Source of the DNA: Streptomyces albidoflavus
GTDB lineage: Bacteria; Actinomycetota; Actinomycetes; Streptomycetales; Streptomycetaceae
Direction: 5' to 3'
Assembly (NCBI RefSeq): GCF_000719955.1
Contig: NZ_JOII01000026.1
Coordinates: 1 to 64,000, forward strand
Length of the DNA: 64,000 bases
Shown here: piece by piece, positions 1-10,430 of the stretch
Layout: the number at the start of each line of letters is the position of its first letter
Numbering within the stretch: position 1 is the stretch's first letter
Notes under the pieces: generated by a model
Told to the model about the DNA's origin: nothing
Databases searched by the model: none
What the model saw: only the letters and a program-made list of their open reading frames with translations
Translations under genes and position numbers: made by a program

Positions 1-107
1 ACGAGCGACGCGCCGATCTCCACCAGGGCCTGCTCGAACTGGCCTGCAGCCTCATATGCCTCCGCCGCCTGCGAACCTCATTCTGAAATGATCAGTTAGG
101 AGCGATC

Positions 108-1928
<1,821 letters not shown>

Positions 1929-2074
1929 CCCGAGCTCGCCGGCCGCGTGGCGTGTCACGAGCGCCCACGCGGCAGGCGTCCCGCGTACCACGCGGAGGCC
2001 GGAGGTGTACGAGCACCCGAGGCGTCCGCGTCGCACGCACCGACCGCGTACCCGGGGGTCCAGCCCAGGTACGC

Positions 2075-2123
2075 GGAAAGGCCGGCCCCCGCACAACGGC
2101 GTGCGGGGGCCGGCCCTTTTCCG
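2075..2123 (+). terminator. Rho-independent terminator after pckG
   Basis: The arms 2077-2091 and 2104-2119 form a GC-rich stem around the CGGCCCCCGCAC/GTGCGGGGGCCG core with a six-base loop. A flanking AAAGG/CCTTTT extension gives a short T run on the plus strand. Confidence 0.85.
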
Positions 2124-2155
2124 TGCCTGTTCTCCGTACCGGGCTCCGGGCCCGG

Positions 2156-2569
2156 TCAGGCGGCGGTCGCGTACTCCCGGCGGCCGGCCTCGTGGGCCTC
2201 CATCCGGCGGGCCGCCAGGATGGCCGCCGCCGTGTCGGCGCGCGAGGCGGCGACGACCAGGGCGCGGCCCGCGAGGGCGTGGGCGCGCTGGTGGAGGGCG
2301 GCGAGCCGCGGCTCGTGGATGGCGGCGGCCACGGCGGACCTGACCGGCGGGGCACCCTGGCGCAGCCGGGCGACGGCCCTGGACAGCTGCTCGGCCGCGT
2401 CGTCCAGCGCCGGGTCGGGGCGCAGGCCGCGCAGTTCGTCGGTGACGGCGAGCAGGGCCGACAGGTGCCCCGCGAGCTGGATGTCCAGCTCCTCCTCGCG
2501 GCTGCGGTGCGGGAAGTCGGCGACGTCCGGGAGGGTGTGCGCCGACGTGGTGCGGATCGGTTCGTACAT
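2156..2569 (-). CDS. Conserved hypothetical protein, 137 aa
   Basis: I do not recognise a family. The product is soluble and almost entirely helical, rich in Ala, Leu and Arg, with no signal peptide, membrane segment or cysteine. ATG at 2569 is preceded by GGAGG at about nine bases, and codon use is typical of the host. It faces pckG across the 2075-2123 terminator and stands alone. The region just upstream (2609-2626) holds a dyad resembling FurA/Fur-type operators, so iron or peroxide control is possible but only inferred from that motif. Confidence 0.75.
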   Translation of the reverse strand: MYEPIRTTSAHTLPDVADFPHRSREEELDIQLAGHLSALLAVTDELRGLRPDPALDDAAEQLSRAVARLRQGAPPVRSAVAAAIHEPRLAALHQRAHALAGRALVVAASRADTAAAILAARRMEAHEAGRREYATAA

Positions 2570-2608
2570 GGGGACGGCCTCCAGCTTCTTGCTTGAGCAC
2601 CATCCTAC

Positions 2609-2626
2609 CTTGGAATCAGTCTAAAG
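2609..2626 (-). promoter_or_regulatory. Candidate Fur/FurA-type operator
   Basis: The 18-base stretch CTTGGAATCAGTCTAAAG is an imperfect inverted repeat (CTTGGA / TCTAAAG). It is conspicuously AT-rich for this genome. Read on the minus strand, its TAGACTGATTCC core resembles, from memory, the actinobacterial FurA operator in front of furA-katG. It lies about 40 bases upstream of the 137-aa gene with a TAGGAT-like -10 (2602-2607) beside it. Confidence 0.4.
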
Positions 2627-2680
2627 TTGTCGCCAGTCCGGAACGGTACCGGACCCGGTACGCTCCGTGGCCGAAAACGG

Positions 2681-2709
2681 GACAAGGAGCCCGAAGGGGG
2701 CTCCTTGTC
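2681..2709 (-). terminator. Hairpin terminator after the aminotransferase
   Basis: GACAAGGAGCCC and GGGGCTCCTTGTC pair around a short loop just beyond the stop codon of the minus-strand aminotransferase. There is no long T run, as is common in Streptomyces. Confidence 0.7.
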
Positions 2710-2748
2710 GTCGTGTGCCGGTGGGGCCGCGCCGGTGCGCGGTGCCGG

Positions 2749-3960
2749 TCAGGGCTGGCTGTACCCGTCGAGGAAGTGCCCGATGCGGGTCACGGCCTCC
2801 TTGAGGTCCTCCGCCGCCGGCAGGGTCACGATGCGGAAGTGGTCGGGTTCCGGCCAGTTGAACCCCGTCCCCTGTACGCACATGATCCGCTCCTGGCGCA
2901 GCAGGTCGAGGATCATCTGCCGGTCGTCCTTGATCTTGAAGACCTTCGGGTCCAGGCGCGGGAAGAGGTAGAGCGCGCCCTTCGGCTTCACGCAGGTGAC
3001 GCCGGGGATCTGGGTCAGCAGGTCGTACGCGGCGTCGCGCTGCTCCAGAAGGCGGCCGCCGGGCAGCACCAGGTCCTGGATGGTCTGCCGCCCGGTGAGC
3101 GCCGCGACCACGCCGTGCTGGGCCGGCATGTTGGCGCAGAGCCGCATGTTGGCGAGGATGTTCAGGCCCTCGATGTACGACTGGGCGTGCGCCTTCGGGC
3201 CCGAGATGGCCAGCCAGCCCGAGCGGTAACCGGCCACGCGGTACGCCTTGGACATGCCGTTGAAGGTCAGCGTCAGCAGGTCCGGGGCGAAGGCGGCGGT
3301 CGGGGTGTGGGTGGCGCCGTCGTAGAGGATCTTGTCGTAGATCTCGTCGGAGCAGACCAGCAGGTTGTGGCGGCGGGCGATGTCGGTGAGCGAGCGCAGC
3401 ATCTCGTCGCTGTAGACGGCGCCGGTCGGGTTGTTCGGGTTGATGATGACCAGGGCCTTGGTGCGGTCGGTGATCTTCCGCTCGATGTCGGCCAGGTCCG
3501 GCATCCAGTCCGACTCCTCGTCGCACCGGTAGTGCACCGCCGTACCGCCCGCCAGTGAGACCGAGGCGGTCCACAGCGGGTAGTCGGGGGCCGGGACGAG
3601 GACCTCGTCGCCGTCGTCGAGGAGGCCCTGCATCGCCATGGTGATCAGCTCGGAGACGCCGTTGCCCATGAAGACGTGCTCGACGTCGGTCTCCACGCCC
3701 AGCGTCTGGTAGTGCATCATCACCGCGCGGCGCGCCGCGAGCAGCCCCTTCGCGTCGCCGTACCCGTGGGCGGAGCCGACGTTGCGGAGGATGTCCTCCA
3801 GGATCTCGGGCGGGCACTCGAAACCGAACGCCGCCGGGTTGCCCGTGTTGAGCTTGAGGATGCGGTGACCGGCTGCCTCCAGCCGCATCGCCTCCTCCAG
3901 CACCGGACCCCGGATCTCGTAACAGACGTTGGCGAGCTTCGTGGACTGGATCACCTGCAT
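2749..3960 (-). CDS. Pyridoxal-phosphate aminotransferase, AlaA/AspC class I
   Basis: A 403-residue fold-type I aminotransferase. It carries the NPNNPTG substrate/cofactor motif near residues 170-176, the SDEIYD aspartate that contacts the pyridine nitrogen, and the Schiff-base lysine in GMSKAYRVAGYRSGW at about residue 238. The overall pattern (opening QSTKLANVCYEIRGPV, later YDLLTQIPGV) is that of the AlaA-type alanine/glutamate-pyruvate aminotransferases, so transamination between alanine and 2-oxoglutarate is the likely reaction. I placed the start at ATG 3960 because the conserved N-terminus begins there. An ATG 13 codons upstream is possible, and neither has a clear ribosome site. Monocistronic. 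Confidence 0.88.
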   Translation of the reverse strand: MQVIQSTKLANVCYEIRGPVLEEAMRLEAAGHRILKLNTGNPAAFGFECPPEILEDILRNVGSAHGYGDAKGLLAARRAVMMHYQTLGVETDVEHVFMGNGVSELITMAMQGLLDDGDEVLVPAPDYPLWTASVSLAGGTAVHYRCDEESDWMPDLADIERKITDRTKALVIINPNNPTGAVYSDEMLRSLTDIARRHNLLVCSDEIYDKILYDGATHTPTAAFAPDLLTLTFNGMSKAYRVAGYRSGWLAISGPKAHAQSYIEGLNILANMRLCANMPAQHGVVAALTGRQTIQDLVLPGGRLLEQRDAAYDLLTQIPGVTCVKPKGALYLFPRLDPKVFKIKDDRQMILDLLRQERIMCVQGTGFNWPEPDHFRIVTLPAAEDLKEAVTRIGHFLDGYSQP

Positions 3961-4314
3961 GTCCGTGAGCTTACGACCGCGTTTCCCGGTCCGCTCCATG
4001 ATGTGGGCCACGTGATACGCCGGGAAGATCCCGGTTCGCCGCTTTCGCGGGGTGGGGGTGGCACAGGCCGCGAAACGCCCGCGCCGACCCATTCCCTGCC
4101 GGGACGGGCAACGTGCCATCGTTCCCTCAGTCCGGGGCGCGCTTCCGCTTGCGATCCGATGGCGGGTGCACGGACCCGGAGGGCGCCCGTACGGGCCCGG
4201 GAAACGGGAACGTGACCTTCGCCGCATCGGGGGTCCGCCCGGCCCCCGCCCCGGCTGAGAATGAGGCGGCCCGGCGCCCCGCCCGGGCACCCGCCGACCC
4301 GTACCGGAGCCCGC
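3961..4314. other. Divergent intergenic region, 354 bases
   Basis: It separates the aminotransferase (leftward) from the DJ-1/PfpI gene (rightward). It must hold both promoters, but I see no convincing -35/-10 pair, dyad or small reading frame with host-like codon use. Confidence 0.6.
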
Positions 4315-4947
4315 GTGCGCCTCGTCTTCCCCCTCTTCGACGGCTTCACCGCCCTCGACCTCGTCGGCCCCTACGAGATCCTCCGCATGCTGCCCGGGGC
4401 GGAGATCGTCCTCGCCGGGGAGCGCGCCGGACAGGCCGTGCCCGACGGTGTGGGCGGGCTCAGCCTCGTCGCCACCCACGCCCGCGCCGAGGTGCGGGCG
4501 GCCGACGTCCTGCTCGTCCCCGGCGGCCCCGGCGCCCGCCGGGACGTGGACGACCCCGCCCTGCTGGAGTGGATCACCGCCGTCCACGCCACCACCCGCT
4601 GGACCGCCTCCGTCTGCACCGGCGCCCTCCTCCTCGGCGCAGCCGGGCTGCTGACCGGCAAGGCCGCCACCACCCACTGGAGCGCGGTGCGCGAACTGGA
4701 GTCGTACGGCGCGACCTACACCCCCGAGCGCGTCGTCACCCATCCCGGCGACCGGCTGATCATCGGCGCCGGGGTCTCCGCCGGGATCGACCTCGCGCTC
4801 ACCCTGGCCGCCGAGCTGACCTCCCCCGTCCACGCGCAGGCGTACCAGCTGGGCCTGGAGTACGACCCCCGGCCGCCGTACGACGCGGGGTCGCTCGCCA
4901 AGGCGCCGGCGGAGGCGAAGGCGCTGCTGGGGGTCGTCGACGGGTGA
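4315..4947 (+). CDS. DJ-1/PfpI family protein
   Basis: A 210-residue single-domain protein of the DJ-1/PfpI (glutamine amidotransferase-like) superfamily. The nucleophile elbow is SVCTGALLLGAAGLL, with Cys near residue 101, followed by the TTHW segment typical of the isonitrile hydratase/ThiJ subgroup. An acidic residue in the LVGPYEIL stretch near the N-terminus fits the family Glu-Cys pair. No DNA-binding domain is attached, unlike the GATase1-AraC fusions. GTG 4315 has GGAG five bases upstream. ATG 4261 is in frame but lies in a proline-rich leader that does not look like protein. Substrate unknown. Confidence 0.8.
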   Translation: MRLVFPLFDGFTALDLVGPYEILRMLPGAEIVLAGERAGQAVPDGVGGLSLVATHARAEVRAADVLLVPGGPGARRDVDDPALLEWITAVHATTRWTASVCTGALLLGAAGLLTGKAATTHWSAVRELESYGATYTPERVVTHPGDRLIIGAGVSAGIDLALTLAAELTSPVHAQAYQLGLEYDPRPPYDAGSLAKAPAEAKALLGVVDG

Positions 4948-5003
4948 GGCGGAGCCGGGGGCCATAACGCCGTGGAACGGGGTGGATGAGATCTCCTGGC
5001 CGG

Positions 5004-5038
5004 GGTGGAGGCGCCGCTACGTTGGCGCCAATTCCACC
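5004..5038 (+). promoter_or_regulatory. Hairpin in the leader of the secreted protease gene
   Basis: GGTGGA-GGCGCC pairs with GGCGCC-AAT-TCCACC across an eight-base loop, with a three-base bulge. It ends only seven bases before the AAGGAG ribosome site of the protease gene. It could be an operator or an mRNA structure gating translation. Confidence 0.45.
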
Positions 5039-5057
5039 TGAGAGCAAGGAGATTGCC

Positions 5058-6419
5058 GTGCGGCACATCCCTCTCCGCAGACGTGTGGCGGCCGCCTGTA
5101 CCGGTGTCGTCGCCGTCGGCGCCCTCACCCTCGCCGGACTGACCGGCTCCGCGACCGCCGCCCCCGAACCTCGCGCCACCCCGGCCTCCGCCCCGGACGC
5201 CGCCCTGCTCCGCGCCATGGAGCGCGACCTCGGCCTCACCCCGGCCGAGGCACGGCAGCGGATCGCCGGGGAGGCCGCCGCCGCCGACATCGCCGCCACG
5301 CTGAAACAGCGGCTCGGCGCCAGCTTCGCCGGGGCGCGGGTCACCGGCGACGGGGCCACCCTGATCGTGGCCACCACCGACCCGGCCGAACGCCGGACCA
5401 TCACCGCCGCCGGGGCCAGGGCCGAACGCGCCGACCACGGGCTGGCGGAGTTGGAGGCCGCCAAGGCGGGGCTGGACGCCGCCGCCGGCCGGCGCGCCCC
5501 CGAGGGCGTCCCCCTCTGGTACGTCGACACCACCGCGAGCCGCGTGGTCCTCCAGGCCGCCGACCGCGCCGCCGCCGACCGGTTCGCGGCCGCCGCCGGG
5601 GTCGACCGCGCCCTGGTCAAGGTGGTGCGGGCGAGCGAGGAGCCCCGTACCTACGCCGACCTGCGGGGCGGGGACGCGTACTACATGAACGGCTCGGGGC
5701 GTTGCTCCGTCGGGTTCCCGGTGAAGCGGGGCGCGAGCCAGGCCGGGTTCGTCACCGCCGGGCACTGCGGCACCGTCGGGACCACCACGACCGGCGTCAA
5801 CCAGCAGGCGCAGGGCACCTTCCAGGGCTCCACCTTCCCCGGGCGCGACTACGCCTGGGTCGCCACCAACGCCAACTGGACGCCGCGCAACCTGGTCAAC
5901 GGCTACGGCAACGCCGACGTGACCGTGGCCGGCTCGACGCAGGCGCTGGTGGGGGCCTCGATCTGCCGCTCCGGCTCCACCACCGGCTGGCGGTGCGGCA
6001 CCGTGCAGCAGCTCAACACCTCCGTCACCTACCCGCAGGGCACCGTCTCCGGGGTGACCCGCACCAGCGTCTGCGCCGAACCGGGCGACTCCGGCGGCTC
6101 GTTCATCTCCGGCAACCAGGCGCAGGGGATGACCTCGGGCGGCTCCGGCAACTGCTCGCAGGGCGGCACCACCTACTTCCAGCCGCTCGCGCCGGCGCTC
6201 TCCGCCTACGGCCTGACCCTGGTCACCGGCAACGACGGCGGCGGCCCCGGCCCGACCGACCCGCCGACCGAGCCCGGCGGCACCTGGGCGGCCGGCACCG
6301 CGTACGCGGTCGGGGCGACCGTCACCTACGGCGGCACCACCTACCGCTGCCTCCAGGCGCACACCGCGCAGGCCGGCTGGCAGCCGCCGAACACCCCCTC
6401 GCTCTGGCAGCGCGTCTGA
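5058..6419 (+). CDS. Secreted chymotrypsin-like serine protease with chitin-binding module
   Basis: An extracellular endopeptidase of the streptogrisin/alpha-lytic family (S1E). Layout of the 453-residue precursor: Sec signal peptide (about 1-36, ending ATAAPEP), an alpha-lytic-type pro-domain (about 50-195), and a catalytic domain with His236 in TAGHCG, Asp264 in GRDYAW and Ser345 in GDSGGS. A proline/threonine linker follows, then a C-terminal carbohydrate-binding module of the CBM5/12 type (WAAGTAYAVGATVTY to WQPPNTPSLWQR). This is the layout of S. griseus protease C. GTG 5058 follows AAGGAG; the earlier in-frame ATG at 4986 would bury the signal peptide. The module suggests the protease works on chitin-bound or insect/fungal material. 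Confidence 0.93.
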   Translation: MRHIPLRRRVAAACTGVVAVGALTLAGLTGSATAAPEPRATPASAPDAALLRAMERDLGLTPAEARQRIAGEAAAADIAATLKQRLGASFAGARVTGDGATLIVATTDPAERRTITAAGARAERADHGLAELEAAKAGLDAAAGRRAPEGVPLWYVDTTASRVVLQAADRAAADRFAAAAGVDRALVKVVRASEEPRTYADLRGGDAYYMNGSGRCSVGFPVKRGASQAGFVTAGHCGTVGTTTTGVNQQAQGTFQGSTFPGRDYAWVATNANWTPRNLVNGYGNADVTVAGSTQALVGASICRSGSTTGWRCGTVQQLNTSVTYPQGTVSGVTRTSVCAEPGDSGGSFISGNQAQGMTSGGSGNCSQGGTTYFQPLAPALSAYGLTLVTGNDGGGPGPTDPPTEPGGTWAAGTAYAVGATVTYGGTTYRCLQAHTAQAGWQPPNTPSLWQRV

Positions 6420-6422
6420 GCC

Positions 6423-6457
6423 CGGTGCGGGCCCCGGGCGCCCCGGGGCCCGCACCG
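6423..6457 (+). terminator. Perfect 16-bp hairpin after the protease gene
   Basis: Arms 6423-6438 and 6442-6457 are fully complementary (CGGTGCGGGCCCCGGG / its complement) around a three-base loop. It sits between the protease and dioxygenase genes, so the two are probably not simply co-transcribed. Confidence 0.8.
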
Positions 6458-6485
6458 TCCCCCCCCACTCACGGAGGAGACCCCC

Positions 6486-7289
6486 ATGTCCGCCGTACCC
6501 GAACGCCCCGAGACCCCCGAGCCGCGCGGCGTCAGCCGCAAGAACCTGCTGCGGGCCGCCCTCGGCGCCGGCGCCCTGCCGCTGCTGACCGGCGGCGGCG
6601 TCGCCCTGGCCCGCGACACCACCGGCACCGCGGGCCCGCTCGACCCCACCCCGGCCTGCGACGACGGCGACGATCCGACGCCGGAGCAGATGGAGGGCCC
6701 GTACTTCAAACCGAACAGCCCGCTGCGGACCGGCCTTGCCGGACCGGGGACGCCGGGGACCCCGCTGACGGTCGGCGGGTACGTCTTCGACCGGGGGTGC
6801 CGGCCGCTCGCCGACGTCCTCCTCGACTTCTGGCAGGCCGACGACGCGGGCGCGTACGACAACACCGGATTCCGGTTCCGGGGGCACCAGTTCACCACCG
6901 CGTCCGGGGAGTTCCGGCTGACCACGATCGTGCCCGGCCTCTACCCGGGGCGCACCCGCCACCTGCACGTCAAGGTCCAGCCGCCCGGCGGGCAGGTCCT
7001 CACCACGCAGCTCTACTTCCCGGGCGAGCCCCGCAACGCCACCGACGCCCTCTTCGACCCGGCGCTCCTGATGAACGTCCGCGACGCGGGCGGCGGCCGC
7101 GAGGCCACCTTCGACGTCGTCCTCGCCGTGGGGCAGGGGCCCGGCGCCACCACTTGGGCCGCCGGACGGGAGTACACGACCGGGGACCGGGTCTCCTACG
7201 ACGGGGCCGCCTACCGGTGCCTCCAGTCGCACCGGGCGACGGCGGGCTGGGAGCCGCCGCGCGCCCCCGCGCTCTGGCAGCGCGGCTGA
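6486..7289 (+). CDS. Secreted intradiol ring-cleavage dioxygenase with chitin-binding module
   Basis: A non-haem Fe(III) dioxygenase that would cleave catechol-type rings between the two hydroxyls. Of 267 residues, the first 45 carry a twin-arginine-like export signal (SRKNLLRAALGAGALPLL, with RK in place of RR). The four iron ligands of the family are visible: Tyr73 (MEGPYF), Tyr153 (GLYPG), His159 and His161 (RHLHVKV). The C-terminal 45 residues form a CBM5/12 module (TWAAGREYTTGDRVSYDG, ending PALWQR). The same fusion is known from the secreted catechol dioxygenase of Streptomyces sp. SirexAA-E. GGAGG lies well placed before ATG 6486. It likely acts outside the cell on lignin-derived aromatics held near polysaccharide. 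Confidence 0.92.
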   Translation: MSAVPERPETPEPRGVSRKNLLRAALGAGALPLLTGGGVALARDTTGTAGPLDPTPACDDGDDPTPEQMEGPYFKPNSPLRTGLAGPGTPGTPLTVGGYVFDRGCRPLADVLLDFWQADDAGAYDNTGFRFRGHQFTTASGEFRLTTIVPGLYPGRTRHLHVKVQPPGGQVLTTQLYFPGEPRNATDALFDPALLMNVRDAGGGREATFDVVLAVGQGPGATTWAAGREYTTGDRVSYDGAAYRCLQSHRATAGWEPPRAPALWQRG

Positions 7290-7319
7290 CCGGCCGGCCC
7301 GGGGCCCGCCCGCCCCGCC

Positions 7320-8969
7320 TCAGCGCCCCCGGTAGGGCGTGCGGCGGACCGAACGGCCCGCCAGGACCTGGGTGCGGCGGCCGTCCTCGACGGTGAGGCG
7401 GCCGTCGACCAGGACGTACGGGATGCCCGTCGGCAGGGTGCGCGGGGCATCGAAGGTGGCGCCGGAGGCGACCGTGTCCGGGTCGAAGAGGACCAGGTCG
7501 GCGCGGTACCCCTCGCGGACCAGGCCCCGGTCGGGGAGGCGGAGCCGGGCGGCGGGGCGGGAGGTGAGGTGGGCCACGCACTCCTCCAGGGAGAGCAGGC
7601 CCAGTTCGCGGACGTAGTGGCCGAGGTAGTGCGGGAAGGTGCCGTAGGCGCGCGGGTGGGGCTTGGCGCCCTGGAGGATGCCGTCCGAGCCGCCGGTGTG
7701 GACGCGGTGGCGCATGATGGCGCGGACGTTCTCCTCGTGGCCGACGTGCTGGAGGATCGAGGTGCCGAGCCGGTCCTCGGTGAGCAGCCGCACGGCGGTG
7801 GTCCACGGCTCCTCGCCGCGCACGGCGGCCGAGGCGGCGACGGTCCGGCCGGCGTAGGGCGCGAGTCCAGGGTTGGCCGTCCCGGAGATCTCGATGGTCT
7901 CCCAGTCGATGGGGACGCCGTGACAGCCGTCGGAGCCGGTCACCTCCAGGTCCGCGCGTATCCGGGCGGCCGTCGCGGGGTCGGCGAGCCGGGCGAGCAG
8001 CGCCTCCGGGCCGCCCTCCGCCGCCCAGGAGGGCAGCATGGCGACGAGGGTGGTGGCGCCCGGCGTGTACGGGTAGCTGTCCAGGCTGATGTCGGCACCG
8101 GCCGCCAGCGCCCCGTCGAGCAGGGCGAGCAGATCGCCCGCCCGTCCCTCGTTGACCCCGAAGTTCATGGTGGCGTGCGCCAGGTGCAGCGCGCACCCCG
8201 CCTCGCGGCCGAGCGCCACCATCTCCTCGTACGCCTCCAGGGCGCCCGCCCCGTAACTGCGGTGGTGCGGGCAGTAGTAGCCGCCGTACGAGGCCACCAC
8301 CCGGCACAGCTCGGTGAGTTCGGCGTCGGAGGCGTACATGCCCGGGGTGTAGGTGAGGCCGGAGGAGAGGCCGACGGCGCCCTGGGCCAGGCCCTCGGCG
8401 ACCAGGCGGCGCATGTGGTCGAGTTCGGCCGGGGTGGGGGCGCGGTCCTCCCAGCCCATCGCGTGCATGCGGACGGTGCCCTGCGGGACGAGGTAGGCGG
8501 CGTTGACGGCGATGCCCTCGCCGTCGTATCCGGCGCCCGCGAAGGCGGAGTCGAGGCGGTCGAGGTAGCCGCCGACGGTGCGCCAGTCGAAGGCGACGCG
8601 GTCGTCGCCGGGGCCGCCGCCGTTCCAGCCGGTGATCTGGGTGCGGACCTCGGCGAGGGTGCGGTCGTCCACCGGCGCGTACGACAGGCCGTCCTGGCCG
8701 AGGACTTCGAGGGTGACGCCCTGCGCGGCCTTGGCGCTGTGGTCCGGGTCGCGCAGGAGGGCCAGGTCGCTGTGGGCGTGCATGTCGATGAAGCCGGGGG
8801 CCAGCGCGAGGCCGGAGGCGTCGAGGACCCGGCGGGCGTCCGGGCGCGGGCCGTCCGCCCCTGCACGGTGGACGGCGGCGATCCGGCCGCCGGAGACGGC
8901 GACGTCGGCCCGGCAGGAGGGGCCGCCGGTGCCGTCGACGACGCGGGCGTCCCTGAGGACGAGATCCAT
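7320..8969 (-). CDS. N-acyl-D-amino-acid deacylase (D-aminoacylase)
   Basis: An amidohydrolase-superfamily zinc enzyme, 549 residues, that releases D-amino acids from N-acyl derivatives. The N-terminal metal motif FIDMHAHSD is near residue 65. Later metal-site regions are CPHHRSYG, the LHLAHATMN stretch, and HTGGSDGIL near the C-terminus, all as in the DAN family. It lies 33 bases downstream of the PLP enzyme gene on the same strand, so the two form an operon in which the freed D-amino acid would be deaminated next. ATG 8969 has only a weak upstream purine run. Confidence 0.9.
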   Translation of the reverse strand: MDLVLRDARVVDGTGGPSCRADVAVSGGRIAAVHRAGADGPRPDARRVLDASGLALAPGFIDMHAHSDLALLRDPDHSAKAAQGVTLEVLGQDGLSYAPVDDRTLAEVRTQITGWNGGGPGDDRVAFDWRTVGGYLDRLDSAFAGAGYDGEGIAVNAAYLVPQGTVRMHAMGWEDRAPTPAELDHMRRLVAEGLAQGAVGLSSGLTYTPGMYASDAELTELCRVVASYGGYYCPHHRSYGAGALEAYEEMVALGREAGCALHLAHATMNFGVNEGRAGDLLALLDGALAAGADISLDSYPYTPGATTLVAMLPSWAAEGGPEALLARLADPATAARIRADLEVTGSDGCHGVPIDWETIEISGTANPGLAPYAGRTVAASAAVRGEEPWTTAVRLLTEDRLGTSILQHVGHEENVRAIMRHRVHTGGSDGILQGAKPHPRAYGTFPHYLGHYVRELGLLSLEECVAHLTSRPAARLRLPDRGLVREGYRADLVLFDPDTVASGATFDAPRTLPTGIPYVLVDGRLTVEDGRRTQVLAGRSVRRTPYRGR

Positions 8970-9002
8970 GAGGGGTGGGGCCTCTCGGTGGTGCGGGGTG
9001 GG

Positions 9003-10373
9003 TCAGAAGAAGGTGCGGACCAGCTCGGTGACGGTCCCGTCGGCCTCGGTGACCGGGATGAGCTGCCACTTGTCGAAGGAGGTGCAGGGGTGGGAGAGGC
9101 CGAGGCCGATCCAGTCCCCGACCTCCAGCTCCGCGCCCGCCTCGGTCCTGAGCCAGCCGTGCTGGTCGGAGAGGCCGGTGAGGGTGATGCCCTCGGCGGG
9201 GCGCAGGACGCCGGTGCGGGCGTCGCGGACCACCTGGGCCTCGGGCAGGTGCAGGTCGTAGGCGGCGTCGCGCTTGCCCGCGTTGACGAACGCCTGGTCC
9301 GGGCTGGGCCGGGATACGACCTGGGCCCAGAGCCGGAAGGCGGGGCGCAGCGTGCCCTCCTCGGGGACCCGGTTGAACGGCGTGACGTGCTGGTAGTGCC
9401 CGTCGTCGTGGGAGACGTACGCGCCGGAGCGGAGCAGTTTGAGCACCGGCAGGGTCAGCGGCGGGAGTTCGGCGAAGACGTCGGCGACCGCGTCGAACCA
9501 GGCGCTGCCGCCCGCGCTCACCACGATCTGGTCGAGCCCGGCGAACCGGCCCTCGGCGTCGAAGGCGGCGGCCAGCGCGGTCAGCCGGCGCAGCCAGGCG
9601 CGGACCCGCTCCGGGTCGGCCTCCGGCACCTCGCCCTCGTACCCGGCGACGCCCGCCAGGCGCAGCGTGTCGCTGGCCTCGACCGCGTCGGCGACCGCGC
9701 GGCAGCCCGCCTCGTCGCGGACACCGGTCCGGGCGCCCTCGCCCGCCGCCAGCTCCACCACCACGTCCAGCGGGCGCAGCGCCCCCGCCTCGGTACGGGC
9801 CCGGTCCATCAGCTCGACGCCGCGCACCGAGTCGACGTAGACGAGGAGCTGGAACTCCGGGTCGGCGTCGAGGTCGGCGGTGAGCGCGGTGAGGGCGGCG
9901 GCGTCGACCAGTTCGTTGGCGAGGAAGATCCGGCGCACGCCGAACTCGCGGGCCACGCGCACCTGGTGGGGGACGGCGACGGTGATGCCCCAGGCGCCGT
10001 GGGCGAGCTGGCGGGCGAAGAGTTCGGGGGCCATCGAGGTCTTGCCGTGCGGGGCGAAGGCGAGGCCGTGGCGGTCGGTGTAGCTCTCCAGCAGGGCCAG
10101 GTTGTGGGTGAGGGAGGCCGCGTCGAGGGTGAGGACCGGTGTGGTGAAGCCGCCGGTGAACAGCGAGCGGCGCTCGGCCGCCAGCGCGCCCACGGTCAGG
10201 CCGTCGGCGTCCGGCGGCAGCCCCTTGAAGCGCGGTCCGACCCGCTCCTCGCCGAGCCGGGCGGCGCGCTCGGCGACGGTGCGGGCCCCCTCCGGGTCGG
10301 CGAAGGCATGTCCGGCGGCGCGGGCGGGCACGGAGCCGTGCGGGGACGCGGGCTGCTCGGCGGCGGACGACAA
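9003..10373 (-). CDS. D-serine-dehydratase-like PLP amino acid deaminase (fold type III)
   Basis: A 456-residue alanine-racemase-fold PLP enzyme of the DSD1/D-threonine aldolase group. The PLP lysine is in FAPHGKTSMAPEL. The C-terminal LSHPCTSFDKW carries the His and Cys that bind zinc in DSD1-type D-serine dehydratases. The expected reaction is dehydration/deamination of D-serine or a similar D-amino acid to the 2-oxo acid, producing an enamine that the nearby RidA would hydrolyse. I chose TTG 10373 because GGGAGG sits five bases before it; the upstream ATG (10427) has no ribosome site and overlaps the likely operator. First gene of the leftward operon. Confidence 0.85.
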   Translation of the reverse strand: MSSAAEQPASPHGSVPARAAGHAFADPEGARTVAERAARLGEERVGPRFKGLPPDADGLTVGALAAERRSLFTGGFTTPVLTLDAASLTHNLALLESYTDRHGLAFAPHGKTSMAPELFARQLAHGAWGITVAVPHQVRVAREFGVRRIFLANELVDAAALTALTADLDADPEFQLLVYVDSVRGVELMDRARTEAGALRPLDVVVELAAGEGARTGVRDEAGCRAVADAVEASDTLRLAGVAGYEGEVPEADPERVRAWLRRLTALAAAFDAEGRFAGLDQIVVSAGGSAWFDAVADVFAELPPLTLPVLKLLRSGAYVSHDDGHYQHVTPFNRVPEEGTLRPAFRLWAQVVSRPSPDQAFVNAGKRDAAYDLHLPEAQVVRDARTGVLRPAEGITLTGLSDQHGWLRTEAGAELEVGDWIGLGLSHPCTSFDKWQLIPVTEADGTVTELVRTFF

Positions 10374-10430
10374 GGGGGCCTCCCGGAGGGTGACGGAGCG
10401 GGCGGGGCGGACCGGAGCTGGTGGCACTGT

